Part shown: positions 43,872 through 53,258 of the stretch, in pieces
Layout of the letters: each line of letters starts with the position of its first letter
Numbering within the stretch: position 1 is the first letter of the stretch
DNA from: FEN-1088 sp031407985
GTDB taxonomy: Bacteria > Myxococcota_A > Polyangia > Fen-1088
NCBI GenBank assembly: GCA_031407985.1
Contig: JANOJB010000060.1
Coordinates: forward strand, 8,944-72,943
Length of the DNA: 64,000 nucleotides
Reading direction: 5' to 3'
Position numbers and translations under genes: made by a program
The notes under the pieces: generated by a model
The model's database searches: none
What the model was told of the DNA's origin: nothing
Seen by the model: the letters and a program-made list of their open reading frames with translations, nothing else

Positions 43872-45641
43872 CTACCGGAGCGTAAACGGATACGGTGTGC
43901 TCAAGCCTTCGGACGGTGGGAAGGATGCCGTCTTTATAGCGTTCTCAACGCAGGTTCCCGTTGGGGTCCCCGCAAACTTTCCAGTGACTGTCGCACCCGA
44001 CACCTTGCCACTCTTGGCGATCACGACGTTCACCATGGCAAGGCCCGGCACCTTAAACTGGGCATAACACGCCGACACCTTGGGTTTGACCCCGTTCATC
44101 CCAGCAACAACCGCCGCTTTCGCCAACGGGCCTCCGCCGCCACCCCCACCGCCCGCCTCGGTCTTCTTCCCCGGCGATGGTTCATCCTCCACTTTCGGTT
44201 TTGTCTTGCGACCGTTGAGGGCGCCTTCAAGCAAATCGTCCAAGGAACCTTTGACCGGCTTCGCCTTCTCGGGCTCGCTGGGCGTGGCCGACGCGGATGG
44301 AGCGCCGGCGACAGCACTGCCACCCGCACTCTTCGTCTCCCCTGTTCCTCCACCTTTCTTGTTACCTTTGCCCTTCTTGCCTTTCGCGCTGCCTTTGTCC
44401 GAAGCGCCCTTCTCAGGCGCCTTGTCGGAGGCCGCCGCCATTGCGGATCCCGCGCTGTCGCGGGGTGGCAGATCCCCTTCCTTCACGGGTTTGGACGAAG
44501 CGCCACCGGGTTCATCGCCCGTACCAGTTCCCGCCTTGGCCGCCGGAACGGGGGCCGGCGCAACCGGCGGAGGAGCCGCCTGTTCGACGATCACAGGCTT
44601 CCCCAGAATGCTGAAAGCCGCCACGCCCACTGCGATGAACATCACCGCGGCCAGTCCGATCAGAATGTAGATCCACTTGGGCGGACCGCTTGAGGACGGA
44701 AATGCCAACAAGACCGGCGCGGCGGGGGAAAAGGCTCCGAATGCCGGGAGATCGTCGTCGGCACTCCTCGATTCGGAGCCGAACAGCGGCATGCCACCGC
44801 CTGCCGGCGCTTTGAGCGTCGAGGCAGCCATCGCGCGGATGTCGATCAGGCCCGAACCCTCCGTCGAGGCGATCGCGCTGGGCTTGGCGGTCGCCGCGGG
44901 TGCAGCCAGCGACTGCAAATTCGAGAGTGAAAACAAGACCGAATTCTCACTTCGCTGCGCGGTCAAGTTCTCGACACGACCTCCGTCGTGCCGCCCCGCC
45001 GCCGTACCGTTCGAGCCCCGCGCACGTGTTCTACCCGACTCGGCGCGCGCCGCCACCGGCGCCACTGCTCCAAAAAGATCCGCGTTGTCCGTGCCGGCGG
45101 AAGAAGTCGCGGGCATCGAAAAGACGTCTTCCTCCGAGGCTGCGGGCGCGTGTGTCCGTCCGGACAAGCTACCCGCCCGCGCTGCCTCTTGGCCGGCCGC
45201 GCCCGCACCAAAAAAACCACCTGCTTCGGTGGCGCGTGGACCCGATGACTCCCCGATCACGGCCGTCCCGCTGTCGGAAAAAAGCTCACCTCCCACTGAC
45301 ACCGAAGGAGATCCCGCGACGTCCGCGAACTCCGGAACATCGGCCAACCTCAACCAGTCGGAGAAGCCCTCCTTCCAGGCATAGTTCTCGGAGCTGATCT
45401 CGTTCCGAGACAAACGCGCACGCACGTCGGCATCCGTCAAAGGTCCCACCTGATCGCCATCCACCACCAGGTGCCAAACAGCATCGGTCGGTACCTCCGG
45501 AGCGGAGGTAGCCGCTTCCGTGGTTCCTTTGACAACGATGATGTGGCTGCACTTCTTGCAGCGGATCTTAAAGACTTTTCCCCGAACCTTGTCGTCCGAG
45601 ATCGAGTACTTCGTCGAGCAGGAATCGCAAACGATCTTCAT
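43872..45641 (-). CDS. GltJ/AgmX-like protein: zinc ribbon, GYF-like domain, membrane helix, TonB-like end
   Basis: 589 residues. An MJ0042-type zinc ribbon has Cys5, Cys8, Cys28 and Cys31 (CDSC, CKKC). Residues about 55-105 form a GYF_2/DUF4339 domain (WHLVVDGDQVGPLTDADV). A disordered linker precedes a membrane helix near residues 320-345, then a Pro/Ala/Lys-rich region with DDLLEGAL, then a C-terminal TonB-like domain (about 490-589, GKVSGATVTGKFAG). This order matches GltJ of the myxobacterial gliding machinery, where the zinc ribbon and GYF domain are cytoplasmic and bind MglA/MglB. No other glt gene is adjacent, so orthology is unproven. Confidence 0.75.
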   Translation of the reverse strand: MKIVCDSCSTKYSISDDKVRGKVFKIRCKKCSHIIVVKGTTEAATSAPEVPTDAVWHLVVDGDQVGPLTDADVRARLSRNEISSENYAWKEGFSDWLRLADVPEFADVAGSPSVSVGGELFSDSGTAVIGESSGPRATEAGGFFGAGAAGQEAARAGSLSGRTHAPAASEEDVFSMPATSSAGTDNADLFGAVAPVAARAESGRTRARGSNGTAAGRHDGGRVENLTAQRSENSVLFSLSNLQSLAAPAATAKPSAIASTEGSGLIDIRAMAASTLKAPAGGGMPLFGSESRSADDDLPAFGAFSPAAPVLLAFPSSSGPPKWIYILIGLAAVMFIAVGVAAFSILGKPVIVEQAAPPPVAPAPVPAAKAGTGTGDEPGGASSKPVKEGDLPPRDSAGSAMAAASDKAPEKGASDKGSAKGKKGKGNKKGGGTGETKSAGGSAVAGAPSASATPSEPEKAKPVKGSLDDLLEGALNGRKTKPKVEDEPSPGKKTEAGGGGGGGGPLAKAAVVAGMNGVKPKVSACYAQFKVPGLAMVNVVIAKSGKVSGATVTGKFAGTPTGTCVENAIKTASFPPSEGLSTPYPFTLR

Positions 45642-45884
45642 TTCCGCCTCGTTGGGGCGCAGGCGCGGCCCGGGTGAACCGCAATCGGCCCAATGAAAGG
45701 GAGCATCATATAGCCAGCCCCCAAAGCACGCAAGCGTTTCCGGGCCGTTTCCAAAGCAATTCCAATGCTTAAGCCGTGGGGCAAGGATTCCGGGCGAATA
45801 GGGACCGCGGGACTGACGGCATCCTCACCGTCTGAGCTCGTCCCCCTCAAAGCGCTCGCTATCGAGCCCTTTTCATTGGGCGAT

Positions 45885-47204
45885 TCACGCGACCTGAGCA
45901 GCGTTCGGGGTCCCAAACGGATTGTGGCGCACCAGGGTTGCGGTGCGGGCCGGACCAACCGACGCCACCCAAATCGGGATCCCGACCAAATCGGAAACCC
46001 GTTCAATGAACGCACGCGCGTTCGCCGGAAGTGACGCCTCCGCGAACTGGCCACCAGCAGCAAAGTCCGTTGTCTCGGGCCAGCCGGGGTGCTCCTCGTA
46101 AACCGGCCGAACCGCCGCCAGATCGTCGATATCAAGCGGCATCTCGTCTAAGTGCTGTCCTCCCGATTCGTATCCCGTACAAATCTTGATTGCGCTCATG
46201 CCGGCTAGAACGTCCAGCTTGGTCAGCGCCAATCCATCGATTCCGGAAATACGCACCGCGAGGCGTAAGGCAGGAATGTCCAGCCAACCGCAGCGACGCG
46301 GTCGCCCCGTCGTGGATCCGAATTCGGCGCCACGCTGTCTGAGTCGTTCGCCGACCTCGTCGTCAAGTTCCGTTGGAAAAGGTCCGAGGCCCACGCGGGT
46401 CACGTAGGCCTTTGCCAATCCCACGACCGCATTGATCGATCGGGGGGCGACTCCCAAGGCGGCGCAGGCGCCGCCCGCGGTCGTCGAGGATGATGTCACG
46501 TAGGGATATGTGCCATGGTCCACGTCCAACAAAACCCCCTGCCCCCCCTCGAACATCACATTCCGGCCCCGTTGGATCTCGGTGTGAACGACCCGAGAGG
46601 CGTCACCGACGAGGGGCCGGATCCGATCGGCCAGGGGCAAGATTGCGTCGACCACGTCGGCAATCGAGGGCCGGCGGCCGCCCAGGGCTTCGATCTCCGG
46701 CCCCATGTGCGCGATGCTCCGTTCCACCAGTTGTTTGAATCGAGAGGGCCGCATCAAATCCCCGACGCGAATTCCGGCGCGCGCCGCTTTGCTCTCGTAC
46801 GTCGGACCGATCCCGCGTCGTGTGGTGCCGATCTTACGAGGCCCCTCCTCACGCAGGCGATCCAGTTCGCGGTGATACGGCATCGTCAAGTGCGCACGTT
46901 CGGCCACCAACAGGTTCTCGTCCCGCTCAAGAAATCCATGCTCGCGAAAGGTGCGAATTTCATCCAACAGCACGGCGGGATCGATCACCATCCCTTCACC
47001 GAGCACGCAGGTCACGTTCTTGCGCAGCACGCCCGAGGGAATCAGATGGGTGACGTATTTTTTTCCATCAACGACCAGGGTGTGCCCCGCGTTCGCGCCG
47101 CCCGCCCAACGCACGACGGTTTGTGCCGACTCCGTGAAGAGGTCGACGATCTTTCCCTTCCCCTCGTCCCCCCATTGCGCTCCGACAACAACAACGACCG
47201 GCAT
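45885..47204 (-). CDS. purA: Adenylosuccinate synthetase
   Basis: 439 residues. Signature GAQWGDEGKGKIVDL opens the protein; NAGHTLVV, GRRGIGPTYESKAAR-type GIGPTYESKAAR and GQGVLLDVDHGTYP follow. The enzyme makes adenylosuccinate from IMP, aspartate and GTP in AMP synthesis. Start ATG at 47204 directly follows the hisZ stop with no gap. hisZ and purA are neighbours in many proteobacteria, so this is the usual pair. Confidence 0.97.
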   Translation of the reverse strand: MPVVVVVGAQWGDEGKGKIVDLFTESAQTVVRWAGGANAGHTLVVDGKKYVTHLIPSGVLRKNVTCVLGEGMVIDPAVLLDEIRTFREHGFLERDENLLVAERAHLTMPYHRELDRLREEGPRKIGTTRRGIGPTYESKAARAGIRVGDLMRPSRFKQLVERSIAHMGPEIEALGGRRPSIADVVDAILPLADRIRPLVGDASRVVHTEIQRGRNVMFEGGQGVLLDVDHGTYPYVTSSSTTAGGACAALGVAPRSINAVVGLAKAYVTRVGLGPFPTELDDEVGERLRQRGAEFGSTTGRPRRCGWLDIPALRLAVRISGIDGLALTKLDVLAGMSAIKICTGYESGGQHLDEMPLDIDDLAAVRPVYEEHPGWPETTDFAAGGQFAEASLPANARAFIERVSDLVGIPIWVASVGPARTATLVRHNPFGTPNAAQVA

Positions 47205-48482
47205 CTATTTCTTCCTTTGCCCTTTCTTTCGCGACGACGAGGTCCCGGATGATCGCCCCGCGTACACGATCGCACGATAACCCCAGCGGGCGGCAAACGC
47301 CGTGATTTCCGGGCCACTCATCGACACCAGCAACGGCGCCGCTCGCTGTCCCTTGGCGCGGAGTGAAGCCACCTCTTCCTGGGCTGCCTGATCGGCACCG
47401 ACGACCAGAATCGGACCGTCGCCCCATGCCACATCAATGGTGGAGTCATCCATCCGCGCCTGGCGACTTTCCAAGGCCCCGGCGGCCGCTTCAACATCGA
47501 CGGCGAATCCGACCGCGGGGTTGGGGCGTCCATAACGTCCAAGCAAATCGTCGTAGCGTCCGCCTTGCAAAACCGGCTCGGCGGCCCCCGCCACGAACGC
47601 CTGAAACCGAACGCCGGTGTAGTAGTCGAATCCACGCACCTCCGCGAGATCGATGTGCAGGCGCGCTGGAATCGACCGTGCCTCGACGGCCCGAACGATC
47701 GCCCGTAAATCCGAAATCGACCGTCGGATCTTGAGGCTGGGAGCCTCGCGCGCGGCCACCGCCAGCACGGAAGGATCTCCCGACAGATCGGGCAGCGCAT
47801 GAAGAAAGCGCAGGATCGAAGGCGAGGTCGAAACACGCCCGCCGGCCCCGGGAGCGCGCAATGCCTGATCGATCCCAACGCGATCGCGTTTGGCGATCGC
47901 GGCGCGAACAGCCCGGGCGGCGGCGGCCGGTAGGTTCAGTTCCGCGAGGATCTCCCGCATGAGGCCCAGGTGGCCCAGGTCGATTGTCAGATCGAAATCG
48001 CGTGTGCCCAGTCCCGCCGCTGCCAAGGCAGCCACGCCCAGTGCGATCACCTCGGCATCTCCAGCGGGCGACGGAACACCGGCCAGTTCGACCCCGGCCT
48101 GAATCAACTCTCGCTGCGATCGGGCTCCCCGCTCCAATCGCAACACAGTTCCCTCGTAACAAAGACGGACAGGGCCGGTCTCGTCTCGAAAACGCGTCGC
48201 GATAAGACGCGCGATCTGCGGCGTAATGTCTGGTCGCAACGCCACCACCCGACCCGAACTGGGTTCGACGAACTTCAACGCCGCGGCGCGACCGTCACTG
48301 CCCAGGCCCAGGCCCAAGACGTCCTCGTATTCGAAGGCCGGCGTGATGACGCGCGCAAAACCCCAATCCTCGAAAACGCCGAGCAAAGCCTCAGCGATGC
48401 GGCGGCGGGCCGCGGTTGCACGCGGCGCGAAGTCACGCATCCCCGCGGGCAGGCGCAACGAGGGGGTGTCCAACATGGTCAC
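47205..48482 (-). CDS. hisZ: ATP phosphoribosyltransferase regulatory subunit HisZ
   Basis: 425 residues, a HisRS-like catalytic-core homologue: PAGMRDFAP, FARVITPAFEYEDV, LRPDITPQIARLIA, VRLCYEGTVLR and GGRYDDLLGRYG. It is distinguished from HisS by missing the HisRS motif for adenylation fidelity and by its place next to purA. HisZ binds the short form of HisG and confers histidine feedback. hisG is not in this window. The C-terminal ~20 residues are a Ser/Arg/Lys tail, perhaps not structured. Confidence 0.9.
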   Translation of the reverse strand: MTMLDTPSLRLPAGMRDFAPRATAARRRIAEALLGVFEDWGFARVITPAFEYEDVLGLGLGSDGRAAALKFVEPSSGRVVALRPDITPQIARLIATRFRDETGPVRLCYEGTVLRLERGARSQRELIQAGVELAGVPSPAGDAEVIALGVAALAAAGLGTRDFDLTIDLGHLGLMREILAELNLPAAAARAVRAAIAKRDRVGIDQALRAPGAGGRVSTSPSILRFLHALPDLSGDPSVLAVAAREAPSLKIRRSISDLRAIVRAVEARSIPARLHIDLAEVRGFDYYTGVRFQAFVAGAAEPVLQGGRYDDLLGRYGRPNPAVGFAVDVEAAAGALESRQARMDDSTIDVAWGDGPILVVGADQAAQEEVASLRAKGQRAAPLLVSMSGPEITAFAARWGYRAIVYAGRSSGTSSSRKKGQRKK

Positions 48483-48525
48483 TGACGGAGTTCCTTGGGC
48501 AGCGATGTCCGCCCGGTGGAGATGA

Positions 48526-49479
48526 CTACTTGCGATTGACGGCGTTGCGAACCACGCCGCCCTTCAGAAACGACACGAAGACCTCGGCCAATTCGACCGC
48601 GACCTTCTCCTGCGCTTCCTTCGTCGACGCCCCCAGGTGGGGAACCGCGATCAGATTTTCATGCGCGAACAACGGCGACGGATCGGGCGGCTCTTTACCA
48701 AACACATCCAGAGCCGCGCCCGCGAGCTGCCCGGACGTGAGCGCCTCCAGCAAAGCATCCTCGTTCACGATCCCGCCGCGAGCAGCGTTGATCAAACAGG
48801 CACCCTTCTTCATCTTCGCCAGCATCGCGCTGTCGAACAGGTTCTTCGTGTCTTTGGTCATCGGAACGTGCAACGTCAGAAAATCGGAACGTTCGATCAG
48901 TTCATGAAACGTCACGTTCTCGACGCCCGCCGGCAGAACGGCGTCCGCGGACAAAACGGGATCATGCCCAATGACCCGCATCTTGAGGCCAATGCCGCGC
49001 TCGGCGACCTGGCGTCCGATGTTGCCAAGGCCCATCACGCCCAAGGTCTTGCCGGCCAGCTCCACGCCCATGAACTTCTTTTTTTCCCAAATTCCCTGGC
49101 GCATCAAAGCCGCGGCCTGTGGAATCTTGCGCGCCAACGCGAACAACAACCCCACCGCCAGTTCAGCCGCCGCCGTCGAGTTTCCGGCCGGCGTGTTGAT
49201 GACCAGAATGTCCTTCGCCGTAGCGGCGGCGACATCAATGTTGTCCACACCGACACCAGCACGACCGATGATCCGTAGTTTTCCCGGATTGGCGAGAACC
49301 GCGGCCGTCACCTTCGACGCGGATCGCACGCCCAGACCATGGTAGTTGCCAACCACCGCGGCAAGTTCCTCTGGCTTCATGCCCGTCTTGACGTCAACCG
49401 AGAATCCGGCCTCCTGGAGAACGACAACGGCGCTCTTGGACATCTCATCGGCGATCAGCACGGAAATGGACTCAGACAT
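48526..49479 (-). CDS. serA: D-3-phosphoglycerate dehydrogenase-like 2-hydroxyacid dehydrogenase, short form
   Basis: 317 residues. Rossmann motif VMGLGNIGRQVAERG, NAARGGIVNEDAL (catalytic Arg) and VPHLGASTKEAQEKV (His) identify the D-isomer 2-hydroxyacid dehydrogenase family; the N-terminal part RIIGRAGVGVDNIDV and AGNSTAAAELAVGL fit SerA best. It lacks the C-terminal ACT and intervening domains, so it is the short form without serine feedback. It would oxidise 3-phosphoglycerate in serine synthesis; another 2-hydroxyacid is possible. The hisZ start is 43 bases downstream of its stop on the same strand. Confidence 0.85.
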   Translation of the reverse strand: MSESISVLIADEMSKSAVVVLQEAGFSVDVKTGMKPEELAAVVGNYHGLGVRSASKVTAAVLANPGKLRIIGRAGVGVDNIDVAAATAKDILVINTPAGNSTAAAELAVGLLFALARKIPQAAALMRQGIWEKKKFMGVELAGKTLGVMGLGNIGRQVAERGIGLKMRVIGHDPVLSADAVLPAGVENVTFHELIERSDFLTLHVPMTKDTKNLFDSAMLAKMKKGACLINAARGGIVNEDALLEALTSGQLAGAALDVFGKEPPDPSPLFAHENLIAVPHLGASTKEAQEKVAVELAEVFVSFLKGGVVRNAVNRK

Positions 49480-49654
49480 GGTTCGTGTCTCCTCGATCGG
49501 GGAATGGGGCCTGACGAAGGAAGATCCCCGGGCCGGATGTCGGGCCCGTGGTCAGCAAATACTCCTTCATTGCGACCCAGGTTCTATTACATTCTGTGCC
49601 CGGGGCAAAGCCCATTCCCTTTGCTCGCGGCACCGAAAACACCCCGCCCTCTTC

Positions 49655-51625
49655 ATGTCGCTAGCACAGTTCGCCGACGTCCATTTTGGATATCCGGGCA
49701 CGGACATTCTGACCGGAGCCTCGCTGCTGATCCGCCCTGGCGATCGCTTGGCACTGGTGGGACCAAACGGAACGGGCAAGTCGACCGCTTTGCGACTTCT
49801 GGCGGGCGATCTGGCGGCCGATACGGGGGATGTACGCATCCTGGGTCGCGCGTCGGTGTCGTACCTGCGCCAGTCGCAAGAATTCGCGGGGCGAGGCAGC
49901 CTGCTGGATGCCTTGTTGGAACCGTTCGCGGAGCTACAAAAACTGCATGATCAGTTCACGACCATCGAGGCCCATCTGGGAAACGCCACACCAGCCGAAC
50001 TGGAAAACTACGGCGAACTTCAAGAGCGGTATCTGCGCGAGGGCGGCTACGAAATCGAATCGCGGGTCAAACGTCTGACCGCGGATGTCGGCTTTTCGGA
50101 AGCGGATTTGTCCCGGGGCGTTGAGACGTTGTCGGGGGGAGAGCGCGGACGACTGGAGTTGGCCAAGGTACTTGTCAGGCAACCCGCGTTGCTGCTGCTG
50201 GACGAGCCGACCAACCACCTGGACCTGGCCGCCATCGAACGACTGGAAGCGTTTCTGGCTGAGTACCCGGGGGCGTTCGTTCTGGTGTCGCACGATCGCG
50301 CCTTCATTCGCGCCACCTGCAAAGAGATCGTGGAACTTGAGGGTGGAAAGTTCGTTCGCTACCCGTTCACCTACGACAAGTACGTCGTCGAGCGCGACGC
50401 ACGCCTGGAACGCGCCCGGGCCGACTATGAGCGTCAGAAGAATCACGTCGACAAGACCGAGGACTTCATCCGCCGGAATCTGGCCGGCCAAAAAACCAAG
50501 CAGGCGCAAAGCCGGCGCAAGATGTTGGAGAAACTGGATCGTCTGGAGCGACCGGAGGACCACTGGCAGCACGCGGGTCACGTGGCGCTCAATTTCTCAA
50601 CGGGCGGCGAACTGGGCGCCAAGGAAACCATTCGCGCGCCACTGATCACGGTCGGATACCCCAACTCACCCATTCTTCGCGACGTGAACGCGAACATCTA
50701 CAGGGGTGAAAAGGTCGGAATCGTCGGACCAAACGGCGCGGGAAAATCCACTCTACTGAAGACCCTTCTCGGTGAGTTGCCGCCCCTGGCAGGCAAGGTC
50801 GAGGTCGGCACAGGCGTGCGCATCGGCTACTTCGATCAGACCCTGGGAAAACTGAACGAAGACGGATCGCTGATTGACGAAATCCGCAGCGTACGCGCCG
50901 ATCTGACCCCAGATGTCGTCCGCACGTACCTGGCCAAGTTTCGTTTCTTCGGCGACGATCCGTTTCGAATCGTGCGCGGCCTGTCGGGCGGCGAGCGTAG
51001 TCGCCTGGCGATGGCGAAAATTCTCTTGTTTCCGCGCAATGTGCTGGTGCTGGACGAGCCGACCAATCATCTGGACATTCCGGCACGCGAAACCCTGGAA
51101 CAGGCCCTCACAAGCTATGAGGGAACGCTGATCGTCGTCAGTCACGATCGCTATTTCCTGGACCGTGTCACCACGCGTTTGTTGGTGATCGAAGGGTCCC
51201 GCGTGGAAAGCCACCTGGGTAACTACTCCGACTGGCGTCGTCGGCGGCGCGAGGTCGAATGCGCCGACCGCGCGCGAATCAACAACCCCGTCGCTCCATC
51301 TCGTTCTCCAGTCGTGGCGCGGGTAGCGGCGCCACCTTCAAACACCCAGGTCGCTTCCGAGGCGACCGCGGCACGAACCGCGTCAAAGGAAAAAGAACGC
51401 GAACGCCGCCGTCTGGAACGACGGATCGAGACCCTGGAAGCCGACGTTGCCAAGTTGGAAACCGAACTGGCCGAAGTCCGTGCAGCCCTGACCAGCGACC
51501 ACGCCGGGGACTGGCAGAAGCTTCATACCCTGGCCGACCGTGAACGCCATCTGGACGAATTGTTGGCTCGACGTATGTCGGAGTGGGAGGGCGCCAGTGC
51601 CGCTCTCACGCAAGCCGATTCGTAA
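49655..51625 (+). CDS. ABC-F family ATPase (Uup/EttA-like) with C-terminal coiled coil
   Basis: 656 residues from ATG 49655. Two ATPase domains, each with Walker A (GPNGTGKST and GPNGAGKST), signature LSGGE and Walker B LLDEPTNHLD / VLDEPTNHLD, joined by the helical linker typical of ABC-F. No membrane part is present. The C-terminal ~110 residues form a coiled coil (ERRRLERRIETLEADVAKLE), as in Uup, which binds DNA or ribosome. ABC-F proteins act on translating ribosomes or relieve antibiotic stalling. The frame is open upstream to 49346, over the antisense of the SerA-like gene, and is rejected. Confidence 0.92.
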   Translation: MSLAQFADVHFGYPGTDILTGASLLIRPGDRLALVGPNGTGKSTALRLLAGDLAADTGDVRILGRASVSYLRQSQEFAGRGSLLDALLEPFAELQKLHDQFTTIEAHLGNATPAELENYGELQERYLREGGYEIESRVKRLTADVGFSEADLSRGVETLSGGERGRLELAKVLVRQPALLLLDEPTNHLDLAAIERLEAFLAEYPGAFVLVSHDRAFIRATCKEIVELEGGKFVRYPFTYDKYVVERDARLERARADYERQKNHVDKTEDFIRRNLAGQKTKQAQSRRKMLEKLDRLERPEDHWQHAGHVALNFSTGGELGAKETIRAPLITVGYPNSPILRDVNANIYRGEKVGIVGPNGAGKSTLLKTLLGELPPLAGKVEVGTGVRIGYFDQTLGKLNEDGSLIDEIRSVRADLTPDVVRTYLAKFRFFGDDPFRIVRGLSGGERSRLAMAKILLFPRNVLVLDEPTNHLDIPARETLEQALTSYEGTLIVVSHDRYFLDRVTTRLLVIEGSRVESHLGNYSDWRRRRREVECADRARINNPVAPSRSPVVARVAAPPSNTQVASEATAARTASKEKERERRRLERRIETLEADVAKLETELAEVRAALTSDHAGDWQKLHTLADRERHLDELLARRMSEWEGASAALTQADS

Positions 51626-51719
51626 GAATCTCCCGCCCGCGTCCGCGCTTTTTTTCCGCCTGACTTCCGCCTCCGCCCCCCTCAAGACGGGACGAGAGCG
51701 TGCCGATATCCTGAAGTGA

Positions 51720-51755
51720 GGATCCGGCATCCAAGGGAATGGATGCCTGGATTTT
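51720..51755 (+). terminator. Rho-independent terminator after the ABC-F gene
   Basis: GGATCCGGCATCC pairs with GGATGCC-TGGAT (one bulged T) around an eight-base loop and is followed at once by TTTT. It sits 95 bases after the ABC-F stop and 35 before the next gene. Confidence 0.62.
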
Positions 51756-51789
51756 CTAAGCTACGCTGTAACAAGCGGGAGGTAACCGC

Positions 51790-52824
51790 ATGAGGTTCGC
51801 AGGTCTTGGGTTGCTGTTCGTCGGACTGCTTTCCGGCGGGTGTGCGAGCCGAGCATTGCCAGCCGGCCCCGCCGTGCCGTTATCCGTGCGCGCTGACACC
51901 ATCGCGATAGCGGGTGTGTGGGACGGCGTGGTTCGGGAAATCGTGGCGGAAGGAATCAGCGCCGGCGACAGCCGCGTGGAGAGACAGGAGTGGCACCTGC
52001 AGCAGAGCGGGCCCCGGGTCTCGGGTTACTACCTGGCCGCGCTGACCTACACGTCCGGTGATGGGCGGCCCTACGTCTGCAGCCGGCAGCCGAGCTTTTC
52101 AACGTTGGTTCGCTTCGACGTCAGCGGCCAGGTGCGGGGTGGAACGATTGATCTGGATGAGATCAACCAACGCACCTCCGAAGGGCGTTGTACACCGGGA
52201 CAGAGGCCTTTGGCGCACTACCGCGCTCGGGTAGAGGGTGATGTCCTGACCTTGGTCGTCGCAGGCCAGCAGCAGACCCTGTATCGCAACCGAGGCAAGC
52301 CCGAGGTGAGTGAGTTGGTGGCTGCGGCCGCGGTGAACAGCGCCGACGAGCCCATGCTTCCGACGCTCAAGGGAGGTTCCAGCGTTTCGGGCGGCCCTTC
52401 CAGCACGTCGCCGGTCGATGTCAGCGGGGTGTGGATCTGGGAACACCGTGGAGAAATCCCTACCGGCGACGAGAAACAAGAACGAGAGGAGTGGCACGTC
52501 GATCAGGACGGCGATCGCCTGTCCGGCTACTACGACCGCGTCGTCCGCGAGATATCAACCGACGGGCACGCGTTCAGATGCAGCATGGAGATGCAGTTCC
52601 AAATCGCCACGCGGTACAAGTTTCGCGGCGAGGTCCGCGGCAACCAGTTGCTCATCTACGAAAGTTCATACGAGGTCCTTGAGCCGAGCGCATGCGACAA
52701 CGGTAAGCGCCGCCTGGACGCGTACGAGGGAATGGCCAACGGAGATGAAGTGAGGCTGCTTTGGGGAGTCGGCGGCCAGGTTCTGAGACGCCCGCGCCCC
52801 GATGTCCCCACGCAACGATTCTAG
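51790..52824 (+). CDS. Lipoprotein with two copies of one beta-rich domain
   Basis: 344 residues. AGGT in GGGAGGT lies seven bases upstream of the ATG. The lipobox is LSGGC. Residues about 30-175 and 208-344 are related: each starts VWxG or VWIWEHRGE, continues with an Arg-rich strand plus EEWHL/EEWHV-Q-x-G-x-R-x-SGYY, then a Cys pair and GQVRGGTI/GEVRGNQL and an end strand. I do not recognise the domain name; it resembles small lipocalin-like beta-sandwiches. An internal duplication is the safest statement. Upstream is the ABC-F terminator. Confidence 0.7.
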   Translation: MRFAGLGLLFVGLLSGGCASRALPAGPAVPLSVRADTIAIAGVWDGVVREIVAEGISAGDSRVERQEWHLQQSGPRVSGYYLAALTYTSGDGRPYVCSRQPSFSTLVRFDVSGQVRGGTIDLDEINQRTSEGRCTPGQRPLAHYRARVEGDVLTLVVAGQQQTLYRNRGKPEVSELVAAAAVNSADEPMLPTLKGGSSVSGGPSSTSPVDVSGVWIWEHRGEIPTGDEKQEREEWHVDQDGDRLSGYYDRVVREISTDGHAFRCSMEMQFQIATRYKFRGEVRGNQLLIYESSYEVLEPSACDNGKRRLDAYEGMANGDEVRLLWGVGGQVLRRPRPDVPTQRF

Positions 52825-52925
52825 TCCCGTCGAACAACATCGGGTTACCCTCCGCTTGTGGGCCTGGCCGCCCTGAGGTTCCCGGGGAAGGCCCAAGCCC
52901 GAGGCGGCCCTGCTGCGCCAGCCTG

Positions 52926-53114
52926 CTACTCCTCGTCATCGACCTCTTCGTGTCGCGCCGCCCGGCCGCTGGATGAGTCGAGGTCGAGTTCTTCCGCGAA
53001 CATGTCGTCGAACAGGGCGTCAACGGCGCCCCCAATCGAATCGGCGCGGCGCATCTCTTCGCGCTCGAACTCCTCGAACGTGCGGTACATCGGCAGGTCG
53101 TTGTCGTTGCTCAT
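52926..53114 (-). CDS. Small acidic protein of unknown function, divergent from parA
   Basis: 62 residues from ATG 53114, chosen because GGAGGGACC lies just upstream; an earlier start at 53159 adds a non-charged extension. The protein is helical and acidic (FEEFEREEMRRAD, then VDALFDDMFAEELDLD). The promoter region is shared with parA, 144 bases to the other side. I recognise no family. The AT-rich intergenic region includes TACATGTA, a perfect 8-bp palindrome at 53161-53168. Confidence 0.5.
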   Translation of the reverse strand: MSNDNDLPMYRTFEEFEREEMRRADSIGGAVDALFDDMFAEELDLDSSSGRAARHEEVDDEE

Positions 53115-53258
53115 TGGTCCCTCCTGAGTGGCGAACATGAATGGCTTGAGTCCAAGCACCTACATGTAAGGTTTAGTATCCCTTTGTCTCACTGGAGGCA
53201 ATTTTTTTTCACTCCGATTCCGTTTCCGCGCCGCGTGATAGGTAGATTCCCGCGCCGT

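Noticed and set aside
52825..52925. GC-rich inverted repeat (GGCCGCC and GGCGGCC, plus TTCCCGGGGAA) as a terminator
   Set aside because: The loops are large and no T-run follows; the fold is not convincing by eye.
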